This document shows, piece after piece, positions 36,360 to 49,092 of a DNA stretch of 61,309 nucleotides. Every line of letters begins with the position of its first letter. Positions within the stretch are counted from its first letter, which is position 1. The stretch lies in the NCBI GenBank assembly GCA_011800805.1, contig MPNW01000197.1, positions 17,196-78,504 of the forward strand. Reading direction: 5' to 3'. This DNA is from Hirudo medicinalis. Lineage: Eukaryota > Annelida > Clitellata > Hirudinida > Hirudinidae. The notes under the pieces are model-generated. The model was not told the origin of the DNA and made no database searches. It saw only the letters and a list, made by a program, of their open reading frames with translations. Position numbers and translations under genes: made by a program.

Positions 36360-37463
36360 ATGAGTGATTGTTTAGCCAGTTGTCTTAAAGATTGGGGCGA
36401 TATTGATAAAGAATTTTTCGAATGTGAAGAACGACATAAAGCATATTGTCAAAAAATAGCGGACGTCAAAAATGCTGAGAAAAAATGCGTTTCGGATATT
36501 GCACACCAGAGGCATGTCATCAAGCAACTAGCAGAGAATGTCAAAGGTTTGAAAAAATCTCAAAACTTGACCCAGGAGGAAATTGAATCATTGAATGAGC
36601 TGGAGCAGAAGATCAACAAAAGAAAGGACCAATTCAGAGACTTGGAAGATGTACTACCTCATGAAAATGGATTGTATCTGAAAATTGTTTTGGGATCCGT
36701 GAATGTGTCGCTGTTGAGCAAGCAAGATAAATATAAATACAAGCAAAATTATGAACTCTTCAAGCTCTACGTAACCGTTGTAACGCTCGTTCTTGGAATC
36801 ATACTTTGGGTGTTTCTAGACTACAGAGTGACAGATGCAGCATTTCAATTTTTGTTGGTGTGGTATTACTGCACCTTGACAATAAGAGAGCACATCTTAA
36901 AGGTCAATGGTTCCAGGATAAAGGGTTGGTGGATAACACACCATTTTATATCCACAGCCTGTGCAGGACTGCTATTGATTTGGCCGGACGGCTACGCGTA
37001 CCACATGTTTCGGCCTCAATTCATCTTATTCTCAATCTACCTAAGTCTTGTCCAACTGATCCAATACTACTATCAGAGCGGGACTTTGTATAGGCTGAGA
37101 GCACTGGGCGAAAGACGCAACATGGACATCACCGTCGAAGGATTCCAGTCATGGATGTGGAAAGGTCTTTCGTTCGTTTTTCCGTTCCTGATCGTCGCTT
37201 ATCTTTTTCAGTTGTACAATGCCTACACCTTGTTCGTGCTGGCATTCGATCCGTTGTGCTCGGAGTGGCAGGTTTTTGTTCTGAGCATCATATTTTTTGT
37301 TCTCTTCCTCGGGAACATCCGCACAGCCGCAGTCGTCCTGAGACAAAAGGCCGATGAAAAGTCGCAGTCCAAAGAAACGGACAAGTTCGGCAGGAAGTGG
37401 TTGAACAGATACAAGTCGGCCAACGGCAACGGACAGGATAAAGGCCACGTCAAAGATTCCTGA
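36360..37463 (+). CDS. transmembrane protein 120 (TMEM120/TACAN family)
   Basis: A single uninterrupted frame of 367 residues, unusual among its many-exon neighbours. The N-terminus (MSDCLASCLKDWGDIDKEF) and the following coiled coil (about residues 20-100) match the TMEM120 family. Six hydrophobic segments follow from about residue 137 to 335. They contain the family signatures WYYCTLTIREHILKVNGSRI, WITHHFISTACAGLLL, WPDGYAYHMFRPQF and YYQSGTLYRLRALGER. Vertebrate TMEM120A/B are dimeric proteins of the nuclear envelope and ER linked to adipocyte differentiation. They have an ELOVL-like fold that binds coenzyme A, and TMEM120A was also proposed as a mechanosensor (TACAN). Invertebrates usually carry one copy, so I do not choose between A and B. 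Lack of introns could mean a retrocopy, but the frame is intact and the conserved residues are kept. Confidence 0.95.
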   Translation: MSDCLASCLKDWGDIDKEFFECEERHKAYCQKIADVKNAEKKCVSDIAHQRHVIKQLAENVKGLKKSQNLTQEEIESLNELEQKINKRKDQFRDLEDVLPHENGLYLKIVLGSVNVSLLSKQDKYKYKQNYELFKLYVTVVTLVLGIILWVFLDYRVTDAAFQFLLVWYYCTLTIREHILKVNGSRIKGWWITHHFISTACAGLLLIWPDGYAYHMFRPQFILFSIYLSLVQLIQYYYQSGTLYRLRALGERRNMDITVEGFQSWMWKGLSFVFPFLIVAYLFQLYNAYTLFVLAFDPLCSEWQVFVLSIIFFVLFLGNIRTAAVVLRQKADEKSQSKETDKFGRKWLNRYKSANGNGQDKGHVKDS

Positions 37464-38171
37464 GCCGACAAGTCTTGGAAGAATCGGTCTGCAAGAATCT
37501 TTATTTTATCTGATTTTGACGGATCTGCACTGCCATCGATCATGACTTTTCTAGATTAAATTTAATATTGTTTCTTCTGAGTTAGTCGAACAATGCAATC
37601 GTGTCGTGACAAAGTCTCCGAAGGACGTGTTTTGCCCCGAAACCTCCGAAGACAATTTTAACTGTTCGACTTTTTACTGGAGAGATTTCAGATGATTAAC
37701 GAGATGTACTAGATTTTTGTTGTACTAGAATATCTGCTGCTTCGTTGAAATTTGTACTAGCGATTCCTTACGAACGGACAATCGGTCCTCAACATTATTT
37801 TGTTGCATTAGTTCACTTGTCGTAACAGAACATTCCAGTGACGTACCTTGATTATTTTCACCTCATTATTAAGTCATCTCGTTGGGGTCAAAGACTTCGA
37901 GACACAGTCTTGCAGTCAGGATTTTTGTTATTTTTTTTAGGAGCCTAGCAGCTTGTGACATCGCAAGGGCATTTAATTTGACTGTGTAGACGCTTGGTTT
38001 GATTACCTGAACGCAATATCGACGTGATTGGACCGGCAATGAATCAAATTTCTTGTCATCAAAAGAAATCTTTTGTGCTATGTTGTGTTTTGTTGTTAAT
38101 TAATTGATAATCAATTAGATTAATGAATATCAAGGGCTTGGTACTCAGAGGCTTTATTAGAGGATAATAAT
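37464..38171. other. convergent intergenic region
   Basis: 3' flanks of TMEM120 (plus) and BRAT1 (minus). No other gene seen. Confidence 0.65.
38153..38158 (-). promoter_or_regulatory. polyadenylation signal AATAAA for BRAT1
   Basis: Read on the minus strand, AATAAA starts about 14 bases after the BRAT1 stop codon (38172-38174). This implies a 3' UTR of only about 30-40 bases. Confidence 0.55.
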
Positions 38172-40884
38172 TCAGTAGCAGTCCACCAGCCCAAAGTCCA
38201 AATATTCCTCTTCATCTGAGGTCCAATAATCATCCTTGGGAGGCACGTAGGGCATCATGCACATCTCAATGTCGTCGAGAATCGAACTGAGTTCCTCAGA
38301 AAGGTCGGGTTTCCGATCTTCTGTGGCAGAAGCGGACTTCAAGATCTCGAGAATCTTGACATCTCCATTTAAGCACGACACAAAATTATGTAGCTCACAA
38401 CTTGAAGTCCCTACAACTTCATCAGAGACTTCTTTCAGCTTCTCCTCCAAAGAACCAATAATGGACTTTGCAACGTCTTGGACGGATGAATCGCAATCGT
38501 CGCAAGCCTCCAATACTTTCTTCAATGCCAGAGATACGATGTCCAACTCAAGCTTTGACAAATGACTTTCTGACGCTGAAACAGTCGAATCAGGTCGACG
38601 GCATTCGACATTGGCCTCTCCCGCAACATTGCAGAACTGCCTGTTCTTGTAATAGTTCCAGACGTGGTGAAATAAAACATCGAGAAGAAGATGGCTGAAA
38701 AACTTCAATACTGGGATTTTTACCTCCCAATCCGGGTCGTTCGATCCGGCCGATGCCAGAAGTTCGAGGAGATGGCCAACATTCAACCATTTTGTGATGG
38801 AGTCAGACTTGGTATCTTCTCGAAGGTTTCTTAAGCAAAGACAGGGAAACAAAAGATTGATGTTCGAGGAGATGAATCCAGTGACGAAAACAACGGCAGA
38901 TCTTCGGGCAAATGCCTCCTCATCGCTTTGGACCATCAGGGTCACTTTTTCTAGAGCAAATTTCTGAAAGATAATTTATCTAATGAATTAAAAATTGCAA
39001 TGAATAACCTGTGAGAAAAAATAACACGTTTAAAAGAGCAAACAAACCTGAGTTATCTCCGTTTCGGTTCCGAGTCTTTGACAGCAACCGAGCAGCGCTC
39101 CGAGAGACTCCACGGCCGCAGCTCGAACGTAAGGCTCCTCGTCCTCCAAGGACTGCCAAACCATTTTGTGAAGATTGCATCTGATCGTCAACTGGAAGAA
39201 GCTCGCGGAGACTGCACGTAATGAAAAGTAACGTAACGAATACTGCAATTTATTCGGCAACAATGTCTCTTTGCATTGAATGTAGCTAACATTAAAATCA
39301 AAACAAATCACGATGAGAAACGATCGTTCAATGTATCACAACGACATCGACCGAACGCACTCCTCGACTCACTGTTCGACGTGTAGAGATGTCTGATGAA
39401 TGTGATGACACTGTCCCTGGTGTCCCACTTGACGTTTTGAATCAGCCGCGACAAAGAAGCAAAAAGCTTGGAAGAAGATTCTTCGTCCGACGTGAAAGAA
39501 GCGGAGACATTCTCAATGATTTTGAAAATTCTGGAAACAGTGAGGTGGTCTTCATGGAAAACATCCAACAAGTTGACTAAGATTGACTTGTGATCGTTGT
39601 TTGGTGTTTCAACAATTTTTGAGGCAAGAGAATTCAATGCTTCCAGACAGACTCGGATGCATTTCGACGGATGTCGTGATCTCGCGTCGACGTCAAAACA
39701 AATCTCTTTCAAAAACCTCAGGCATGTGTCGAACACTTTAAATGGCTGTTGGATTTCACATTTGCCAACAATCTTAAAGACAAGGCAGAGAATTTTTGAG
39801 TCGAACGAGGTATTGACAAAGTGATATTCCTCTACTGATGTCATCTCTTGACAATCTCCCACTTCGTGCATCAGCGGGGACAAGCAGAGGCGTTCCAGTT
39901 GTTCTCGAAGATGACGAAAGGATGGATTTCTCATCATCCAGTCAGCTACATAAAGTGCTTTGATCTTGTCATCTGTGAGTAGCAAGTTCTTGAGGATTTT
40001 GTCAATTTCCTCAACAGGCAATACCACCAAATTGCAACCTTTCATGCTCAACATTCCATAGAGGACCTGCAAAATCCTGTCGATCTCCAACGAGTTACCT
40101 CTCAAAAGCTTGGAAAGAGTTTGATTGATATTGTCAACCACCTCTTGAGAAAATAGTGACAACCAAGATAGAGGTACTTCAGAATTGCATGAATTGGACT
40201 TTTCTAGTGATATCATTTTCTCCATCAGACTTAACATCACCTGCAGAGAAGAGGTGTCATGGATGCTGTTTTTAAAATCTTGAACAGCTGAAGAAAGTAA
40301 AAATTCCACAGCCCTTATATGATACTCAAGATCTCTATTAGAGAAGCTGTTGTCCATCAGTTGCTCAACCAGAGATAAGGATGTTTTACTGACAAAGTAT
40401 CTTTTATCTGATAAACACCGATGTATGTGGGAGAGAATCTCACTTGAGAGTTGTTTTCTTGTATGTTTTGAAATGACAATTTCCATGGCTTTAAGCCATC
40501 CACAGAGAATGGATGTATCTGAAGAGTTGATTCTCATTGCTTCAATTAAGAATCCATATATTTTTGCTAAATCCCCTGAATCTTCATCACATAACCTTCC
40601 ACAGTGTCCTGCTAACTGCAGGAAAAAACTCTGGATATCGGAGTCAACATTTTGTAACTGCTCAGCATCAAAAATTTCCGTATTTACTATCTCTGGATTG
40701 AAGTCTGAAATTAGGTTCAAGAATGTGATTATCGTGTGCCATAAAATTTACAAGAAATCCTACCGTGACGGTTACAATACTCTGCAAATGTTGTCGACAG
40801 CTTTGAAAGCAACGTATCGTCTCTGGGACGGTTGCGCTCCTTCAAGGAAAGAAACAGGCGCGATAACTTCTCACTGATTTCCAT
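38172..40884 (-). CDS. BRAT1: BRAT1 (BRCA1-associated ATM activator 1) homologue
   Basis: Four exons: 40764-40884 (ATG at 40884), 39373-40704, 39048-39211 and 38172-38963. They are phase-consistent and give 802 residues (human 821). The protein is helical throughout with HEAT-like repeats. Landmarks are KWDTRDSVITFIRHLY and SLEDEEPYVRAAAVESLGAL, which align with the WEVRDSALEFL and DPESYVRASAVTAMGQL repeats of human BRAT1. The last exon holds NDPDWEVKIPVLKFF (human DLDWEVRAQGLEL) and ends in an acidic stretch and the tripeptide Asp-Cys-Tyr. The human protein also ends DCY. BRAT1 is linked to DNA-damage signalling and to the INTS9-INTS11 nuclease module of Integrator, and its C-terminus is reported to reach into the INTS11 active site. 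Overall identity to human looks low, but length, repeat order and the C-terminus agree. Confidence 0.82.
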
Positions 40885-42193
40885 GCCTTTCTGTTTATAT
40901 TAGAGAAGGCGCTAATTGCAACCATAACACCGGGCCTGTTTAAAATGTACTAATTTCTTATTGCTTAAATCATGCATTAAAATGTTTAGAAAATAAAGTA
41001 AAATATATGCATTTTAAATTTGGAAGCAGTCACAGATGGTATTATGTGCATTATATCTTGTTTGTTCGTTCGGCTCAATAAAAGAATACCTCACAGAGGT
41101 TGTCTGTTAATCCCTTTTTCACTAACTTATTTCCGTTATTAGAACCTCAGAGCTCGCCAATAAATTTTAGTGGATTATCAGTCCTTTTACCCATTGTACG
41201 GTTTCACGATTCACATCAATTCAGGAATCCTCGTACGTTTACATTAATGGATGGTCCCAAATACGCAAGATTTGATCGTCAATAATGAATTCTAAATATT
41301 TTGCAAAATTTAGGAAATAGTTTTAATTGATTTCGAATTTACTTTCGTTATAAACACTCCTCCGAATTTCAGGAATTCAATTAAACAGTTAACAATATTA
41401 TTTAAATTTGTTTAACGAACATTTATTGTTTAATTCTGGAGTTCCTATATCAGAGTTAAACAGCATTCCTTAGCTCAATAGGTGTTTAAGGTGTTTTGAC
41501 ACTTCGTCTAAAATGCTTACATTAGTAAGCGGTGTCGTGGTTTGAGAGCCGTGGAGCCTAATGTCACTTTTTAGAATTATTAGCATTAGCTTTTAGGATT
41601 TCAAAGACGCATTTTAAACTTTGTTTAAAATTGTTACACTGTTGAACAGGTTATTAACTATTTTTTTTTTAGTTCCAAGAAGTCAAAGATGTGAGGTTTT
41701 TAAAGACAGCCTTTGGTTTCACAACCATTTCAATTACTGTTTCATTAATCTTATAATAGGAAGCATCAATCATAAATGACATAATTTTATGATTCTTAGA
41801 GATAAACCTTTTCAACATGTCCAACAAAATAAAGGATTTACTTTGATTTTGTTGAAATTTGGTTCCTCTCATCTTAAATATTTGCTTGGTTGGTTTATGA
41901 ATATATCAACGACAATAGAGGAATTGAGGAATCAATTTAAAGAGGAATTTTCTGGTAGGATTTAATATAAGCTGCTTAATGCCAGACAAACATTTGTTTA
42001 GTTACATTTAATACAATTTATGACATTTGTTTAGTTACATTTAATACAATTTATGACATTTTGATTAGTTATCAATGACATTGTGGTCACTTATATAGTT
42101 AAGAAAAAAATAATTAACTATCTATGGGTCTCTTAATATTATTGTTAGAATCAATTCCAACATTATTTTTTCACCAGTTGACCACCCCTGAGG
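40885..42193. other. divergent upstream region of BRAT1 and RALGAPB
   Basis: About 1.3 kb, AT-rich, with a two-copy tandem duplication of about 34 bases (41987-42060). Probably contains both promoters. No gene recognised. Confidence 0.55.
41987..42060. repeat. two-copy tandem duplication
   Basis: A unit of about 34 bases beginning CATTTGTTTAGTTACATTTA is repeated exactly once, about 150 bases upstream of the RALGAPB start codon. Confidence 0.85.
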
Positions 42194-42496
42194 ATGTATT
42201 CTGATTGGGCGTCGTTGCTGCCTGAAATCCAGTCAGAAGCGGGGGACCAGAGCGTCCTTTCCCGCTACAGCTATGGCACCGGGAGGGAGGTGGTTTGCGG
42301 GATCGTTCGGAACCTCTCCGCCAACATGAGCAGGTGCACGGACGGCCTGGAAGAGAACCTCTTGATTTCTGATGCCGACGTGACCTGGACGATGGAGGTT
42401 CTTTGATTCCGTAGAATTTTTTCACGTGACTGGTTTCTAACTTTTGACATTATTGAAGTAATTTGGAAGATGTTTTAGGAAAGTTATAATTTCCTT

Positions 42497-42530
<34 letters not shown>

Positions 42531-45500
42531 GTGTATAAATAAACAAAACTGTAAATACATGGTCATCAAGCGAGCATTAAGCGAGCACAACAATGAATAA
42601 GCGCACGAATCAATAAAAATACGATGTGCTTTTCTTCGAAAACATTCGTGGATCAATCCAGTTCCAAAGTCGTCGGGCCTTTCTCGCCGGTACAAACTCC
42701 CCGTTCCGATTTCAGATCATGCGCTTCGGTCTTTCCCTTCCGGCCTCGGACAGGGACGTGACGTCCGAGTGCGTCTCCATCTACTGCGACTGGATGTCGT
42801 GCCTTGTCGAGCCCCGAAAAAGCGTTCCCAGGCCGCTGGTCGAAGACCCCATCAAGTATTTCTGTCAGATGCTCGTTCACCTCACTCACCTCTTCAAGCC
42901 CAGGATCGACGCAGGTTTGTTTCGAACGGGTCGAGTGGTTTCTCAAAAACACACGACCGAACGACGCACAAGTTGCTTGTGCGACGAATGCGATTTCACA
43001 TTCGAAATAAAATTTATTATTAAATTTATTATTCAAAAGATTTTATTTTTATTATTCAAAAGATTTTGTTCTCACCATTCAAAAGATTTTATTTTCACCA
43101 TTCCGCCTCTCTTTTTAAAATTGATTTTCGTGCTCGCGAAACAAACGATTAAAAAAATCTCAGCCAGTCGATCGACCCTCGCAAAGGAGAACTCCATTGC
43201 AGGTGCCGAGTACACGAGCCAGCACGTGAACATGTGCAACCGAGTCCTCGCTTCCCTCCAAAACGTCTCCTCCAAGTCGAGCGTCCTGACTTCGGAGTCG
43301 TGGATTTCGCTGCTCAAATTCCTCCTGACGGTCTGCGACAGCCTCCTCGGACCGCCCACCGTAAAGGGTAACGACGATGATGATGGTGGTGACGGTGGTG
43401 GTGGTAACGATGGTGATGATGACGATGATGATGATGGTGGTGGTGGTGGTGATGATGACGATGACGATGGCGATGGAGATGGCGACGGAGATGGCGACGA
43501 TGGTGATCGTGATGATGATGATAACGATGATGAAGATGATCGTGGTGCCGGTTTGATAGTAGATATTGCTGTTATCAAAAATGCTTTAACGTTCTCGTTA
43601 ATAATAATGTATTTAATGTAATGTATATAACGTAATGTATTTTAATATTCCTGCAAGTGTTGCTGTTGTTGTTGTTGTCGTAGTTAATATTGTTATCGAC
43701 ATTATTATTGTTGTTGATGTCATTAACTCACAGCCTTTCTTCAAGCAAGATATTATTGCAAAATCGAGCACAAATTTGAAGTGTTCATTAGTGGCCTCGA
43801 CCTGGGACGTTTTAAATAGTAACACAAACTTGTCGATTTTGTAATGATGTTATTTCGTCTGACGATCAACAGACGCACTCAAAATAACAATGTCCTATTT
43901 ACAAAGGCTATTAATTGTAAGGATGATAACAACATCGACTGGTACGACAAGCGACAAGAAATTGTAAAAGTGACGACGTCTGACATTCTGCTGCTTCTAC
44001 TCTAGATGACCTCGGATCGCAGATGTGCGAGAGGATGCTGAGCGTTCTGTTTGAAACCTGGCTGGTCTCATGCAGCTCGGGTCACTTTCCGTCTCCCTCC
44101 CTGTGGAAGACCCTGCACGAAATGTGTCTCGGGTGGAGGCATCACATGGCCCTGGTCACCCAGTGGCACAGAATCAACTCTTTTCTCACCTCGCTCCTTC
44201 TCAAGATGTTCCACGGACCGGCCAGCCTACCCACGATTGGCTCCTCCTGTGAGTGTGGCTCCTCCTTTTTTGTTTTTTTTACCAATTGGATCGATGAAAA
44301 ATGTGCCGTAGCCATCGTAAAGCCGAATCTAAGTTCGCCGGCTCGATACAAGTCGAGGTCAGCACGTTTTGCTGCACTCCTAAGGTGGTGTTTAATTAAT
44401 TAGCCGAAGAATGCGGATCACAGCTCGGAGGATTCCGTGCATCCAACGACGTGGTCATCCAGTGCTGGTTCCGATTCCTGCACTTGATCGGCAACCCGAT
44501 CGACTTCAGTCGGCCCCGAATCATCAGCAGCACCCAGAGGTTCCTCCACACCGCCCTGGCCAGTCAGGAGGTCGTGGAGCCCCACCAGTACGAGTGCCTC
44601 TCAGCACTGCCCCTCATCTTTTACAAGGCCATGAAGTGCATATCCCTCATTACTGCTGCTTTTCTCGGTTCGTATGTTCCGCTTTCCTTGCTTTTATCGT
44701 GCGATTTTTTTTTTAAATTAAGCTTTAATTAAGGTTATTGGTGCACATTATTTGTTGATAAATTTATTTGCATTATTAACAGTCAATTATATTAATAATT
44801 GTTCATAATTTTCATCCTATTTATCCAAAAGGCTCCAATCAGAAAAGCTATGTGGAGATGGACAACCTGGTACCTGTATCCACTCCCGGCCAATCGAGCG
44901 AACCTCCTTCCGTGACTCCGCCCCCTGCCCGAAAACAGCAGAGGGTCACTTCTTTCTTCCCTCAACTCATAAAAACCAAGGACGCTTCATCGAGAATGAG
45001 TCTGGGGGAGACATGGCCTGTGCCAACCACCCCTGTCTCCAGCCAGCCTATGCCTCCGTCAGCTCCATCCTTTGTGCCTGGGCCGGCTGCGCCCCTCGAT
45101 CTGCAGCATCCGGCCGGAACCTTTTCGTTCTTCAGGCCGAGGGTGAACAGCCTCCTGCACTTGCTCGGCGTTTGGCTCTTCGATGCGTCCCTGGTCGGTG
45201 CCGACGTCATCGGCACCCAGAGGGAGGAGGACTGGGGGAACGACAAACTGCAGCAATACGAGGCCGGCAGGGCTCAAGCCTGCGGTACTCTCTGCAGGAT
45301 CTTCTGCTCGGTGAAAACGGACGAGGAGATCCTACAGGCGTACGTCGCTCGATTCTATGCCGTCATCTTCTACGGCCTGAAGGTCGACCTGGTTGGTCGT
45401 CGCGTTTGAGTTTCATTTACGGACGTCGCGAAGACGTTTCGTAGGATTTTTGTTGCAATTTGTATTTGTTGCTATGCATTTGTTTATTTGTGGAATTCAT

Positions 45501-45995
45501 AAATTGCATTAATCAAGAAATACTCTGCAACTTACATCATGTTATTCAGCAAATACCTCGGGGCTTCGACAAATCTAGCTGCGATGCATTGCTATTAATT
45601 TCTGTCGCAGGAAACATCGTCTCACCCCGTGCTGATAAACATTGTCCTCAACTCGAGCGATATCTTCAAGGTCAACCTGGTCGGGTCGCAGGTTCTCGTA
45701 CCCCACTATCTCAGGGCCATCGAGTTCATACAGACCATGTTCAGGTTGGAATTTGTAACATTGAAGTTAATAAATACCATTATGGTATTAATAATACAAT
45801 TGTGGTACGATGATGTAATTTTACTGCAATATTAATTAATAATAACATTAAATATCGTTGTGCATTGTTTTTGTCTGCAATGTCTAATTTATTTGTGCAT
45901 TTCAGCTGACCGTTTTTGCTTCTAACGAGAGTAGGCAAATCCGATCATAATAATGATTATTATTGTTGTTGTTGTTATTATTATTATTGTTGTTG

Positions 45996-46036
<41 letters not shown>

Positions 46037-47728
46037 GTTGTTGTTGTTGTTTAAAATTGATTTTCTGTCGGTCGTCTAACAACAGTCGAATGCTCATTCA
46101 AATCGCTTCACATTTTATTGGAAATAACAACATCAACATTGAACGTGCAATCACTTACTTCTGCTCGACATTCGAACGACTTTTCAGATACAAGCACGAC
46201 AACTCGGACGACGAAGGCGACCAAAGGTTCGCATCCACACAACTCCTCCTTTCCATGGTGTGCCTGCCTCTCCACTTCAGACACCTGGAAATCAAAAGTG
46301 AGTTTAGGGAATTCCGACGTTTGTGAAAATTCCATTTTCTGCGATGCGAACGATACGAGCGATACGAGTCGTTCTGGTCGAATGCCAAGTCGCGGGCAAA
46401 AACCAATTTTCTGGCGCCAACCTAGGCAACCTCGGGTACCTGTGTGAAATTTATTCCCAGTGAGTTGTCTTTTGACCGCGACTTCTCTAAGGACTGCTCT
46501 GGTTGGGAGAGTCAGTTCAGTGCAATGTAACGAAAGTCGTGGATTATTTATTTCGAATCCAACGAACTGGTGACAGTCGACACGTTTCTCGTCAGACATC
46601 CTCGACGACCAGAAGCACATGAGGCCGACCATCTCCTTTTATTCACTCCAACCCACCCTCATCAAGCTCTTCCTCAACATTCTCGCCAAAGAAGTCGACC
46701 CCGTCAACACTCAGATGCTTCTCGGTGAGATGCATTTCTATTTTTTTTTAGTTCCTTGGACTGAAAAGAGTCCTTGGATTTTAAAGCTCCGGCCTTTTAG
46801 AATTTGATTTACAAAAACCTAGTGGCATCAGTTTAGTTGTAGTTAATTAACAGCCTCTTTGGCTGTAGTTAATTAACAGCCCTTTGGTTGTAGTTAATAG
46901 TTAACAGCCTCTTCTTCCTCTCTTCAGGTGGGATTGCCTCGTTGTTGGCCGACATGGCGCTTTACGAAGAAAACTCAAAATCTACCAAAAGTAGGAATTG
47001 CAAAATATATTTAAAGTCAAAAAAAAGATTTATTCATTAAATAAATTTAGCATTAAAAAAAAATTATTTATAAAATTACCACTTTTTCAAAACGTTATCT
47101 GATTCCGATAAAAATTCAACCTCCTTTAAACGTTGAGAACTTTCGAACGCCCCTTCAAGGTTCGCCTCAGCTCTTCGAATTGTACGAGAGAGCGGCCGTC
47201 CTCGTTTGCGAGCGGCTCATCAAGTCCTGGACGTCCGAGCTGACCTCTGCCCTTTCGTCCATGGAGGTCCTGCAGTTCTTCTCGACCTTCGAGTCGCTCA
47301 AGGGCAGGCCGGGCAGCAAGGGGGAGGAGAACGCATTGAGGCTCGAAGGGATCTCGAGGAGAATCGTCGTGACGATCTGCGAGTTCGTCGTTCTCCAGTG
47401 CAACAAGCCGGCCATTTGCCACTCCAAGGTATGACGGTTTCTTCACGGTCGGACGGATTCGGAAGGCTTAAATTATTTTAATCGCTCGAATTGCTCTGTA
47501 AAAATTGCGATTATTCGTCGACGCTTTTCGAGGGCTTCCGTGCGCATCTCTCTCTCGCTCGCGAGAGGAAGCCAGCGGAGCGTGTAATTTGAATTTAAAA
47601 TTCTTTCCTTTGAAATTCAGAACGTGGAGTTTTTCGAGTCGAGTTGCATCGTTGAATTAATGATATTTTTAAATTAAAAAAAATAAATTTAAATTGTTGC
47701 TTACTTATTATTGCTATTATTATTATTA

Positions 47729-47773
<45 letters not shown>

Positions 47774-49054
47774 GGACCTCCACTCTTCCATAGTCTCGGC
47801 TTATCAGTGCCTAACGACGTGGTTGGTCGAGCACGACTACTTGCTTCAAGACGGCGCCGTCCTGCACACCGTCCTTCAAGTCACGGAGCTCGGAATTTCC
47901 GGGTCGTGTTCTCAGGTTCTCTTGAATGTTGCGACGTTTGTAATTTGACTTGCGATTAAACACGTCAAGACTGACGACGACGACGACGATGATGATGATG
48001 ATGATGATGATTGTGATGAAGTGAATGTAAATAGTAAGTAAGGACAGCAACAATATTTAATCACATCCGCTTGTTAATCAGTTGACGAATTATTCATCAG
48101 AACAAGACAAATTGAATTGAATTTATTTGAATTCCTCCTCAGTCGAGACCATCCGATCCTCCGGTTTACAAAGGAAAGAAGGAGCTGAAACCCATTTCCT
48201 TGAGGGTCAAGGATGCTGCCGAGGCCTTGTTGGCAGCCATGGTCGATCACGTGGTATCGGTTTTAAATTGATTTGTCCTTGCAGTTTAATATATGACTTA
48301 ATATATCATATTAATAAGTTTAATATATCATATTAATAAGTTTAATATATCATATTAATAAGTTTAATATATCATAATAATAAGTTCTTAATATATCGGT
48401 AATTCCTAAATTAGTTACCTGGTAAATTTTTGATGACTTTTCACCTTTCTCGCTCGACAAGGGCTCTTTCCCATCTCCGACCGGTCCCGAGTCCCTGTGC
48501 ACCTTGTTGGACGAGGATTCGTTCCTCTCCAAGTTCAGCCGGGAGAATTGCCCGAAGTTTCAGTACTTCGTGGTCGACGGGTCGGTCATATTGGGGCTTT
48601 TTGAACCCCCGACCAATGAGGACACAGGTTTGCGATGGTCTAGCGATTTTAATGTCTTGTGTTGTTTACGGATGATAAAGCATTTGCGATAAGTTCGGTT
48701 TTTTGTAGTTCTAATGACATTTTTAAAATTGTCATTTTAATAACATCACAGTTATAATTGAGCAAATTAAAATTAAATCCTGGACAAATCAGGCGCCTCT
48801 GACGCTATGCAAATGGCGCATTATAAATTAACTATTATTATTATTATTATTATTAAATCACAATTAAGTCTTGGGTAAATTGTTTCGACCTTTCAACCTT
48901 TCCAGAAGACCTTCCAAACCTGGTCGTGGTAACGAGGAGTTTGTTCGGCAGACACGTCTGGCTTTTGAAACTGTGCCATCAGTCGAGGTCCAAAAACATT
49001 GTGAGTCGATGAACATGTTTCAGTCGAACTATCGCCTAGTTTGGTGCTTGCTAG

Positions 49055-49092
<38 letters not shown>

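Noticed and set aside
43072..43578. Minus-strand 168-residue Ser/Pro-rich frame and plus-strand 331-residue frame over the same place
   Set aside because: Both are produced by RALGAPB exons plus the intronic GAT/GGT repeat. The plus frame is real only within exons 2 and 3.
46108..46632. Minus-strand 174-residue open frame
   Set aside because: Overlaps RALGAPB exons 8 and 9, which are well supported on the plus strand, and has no recognisable content.
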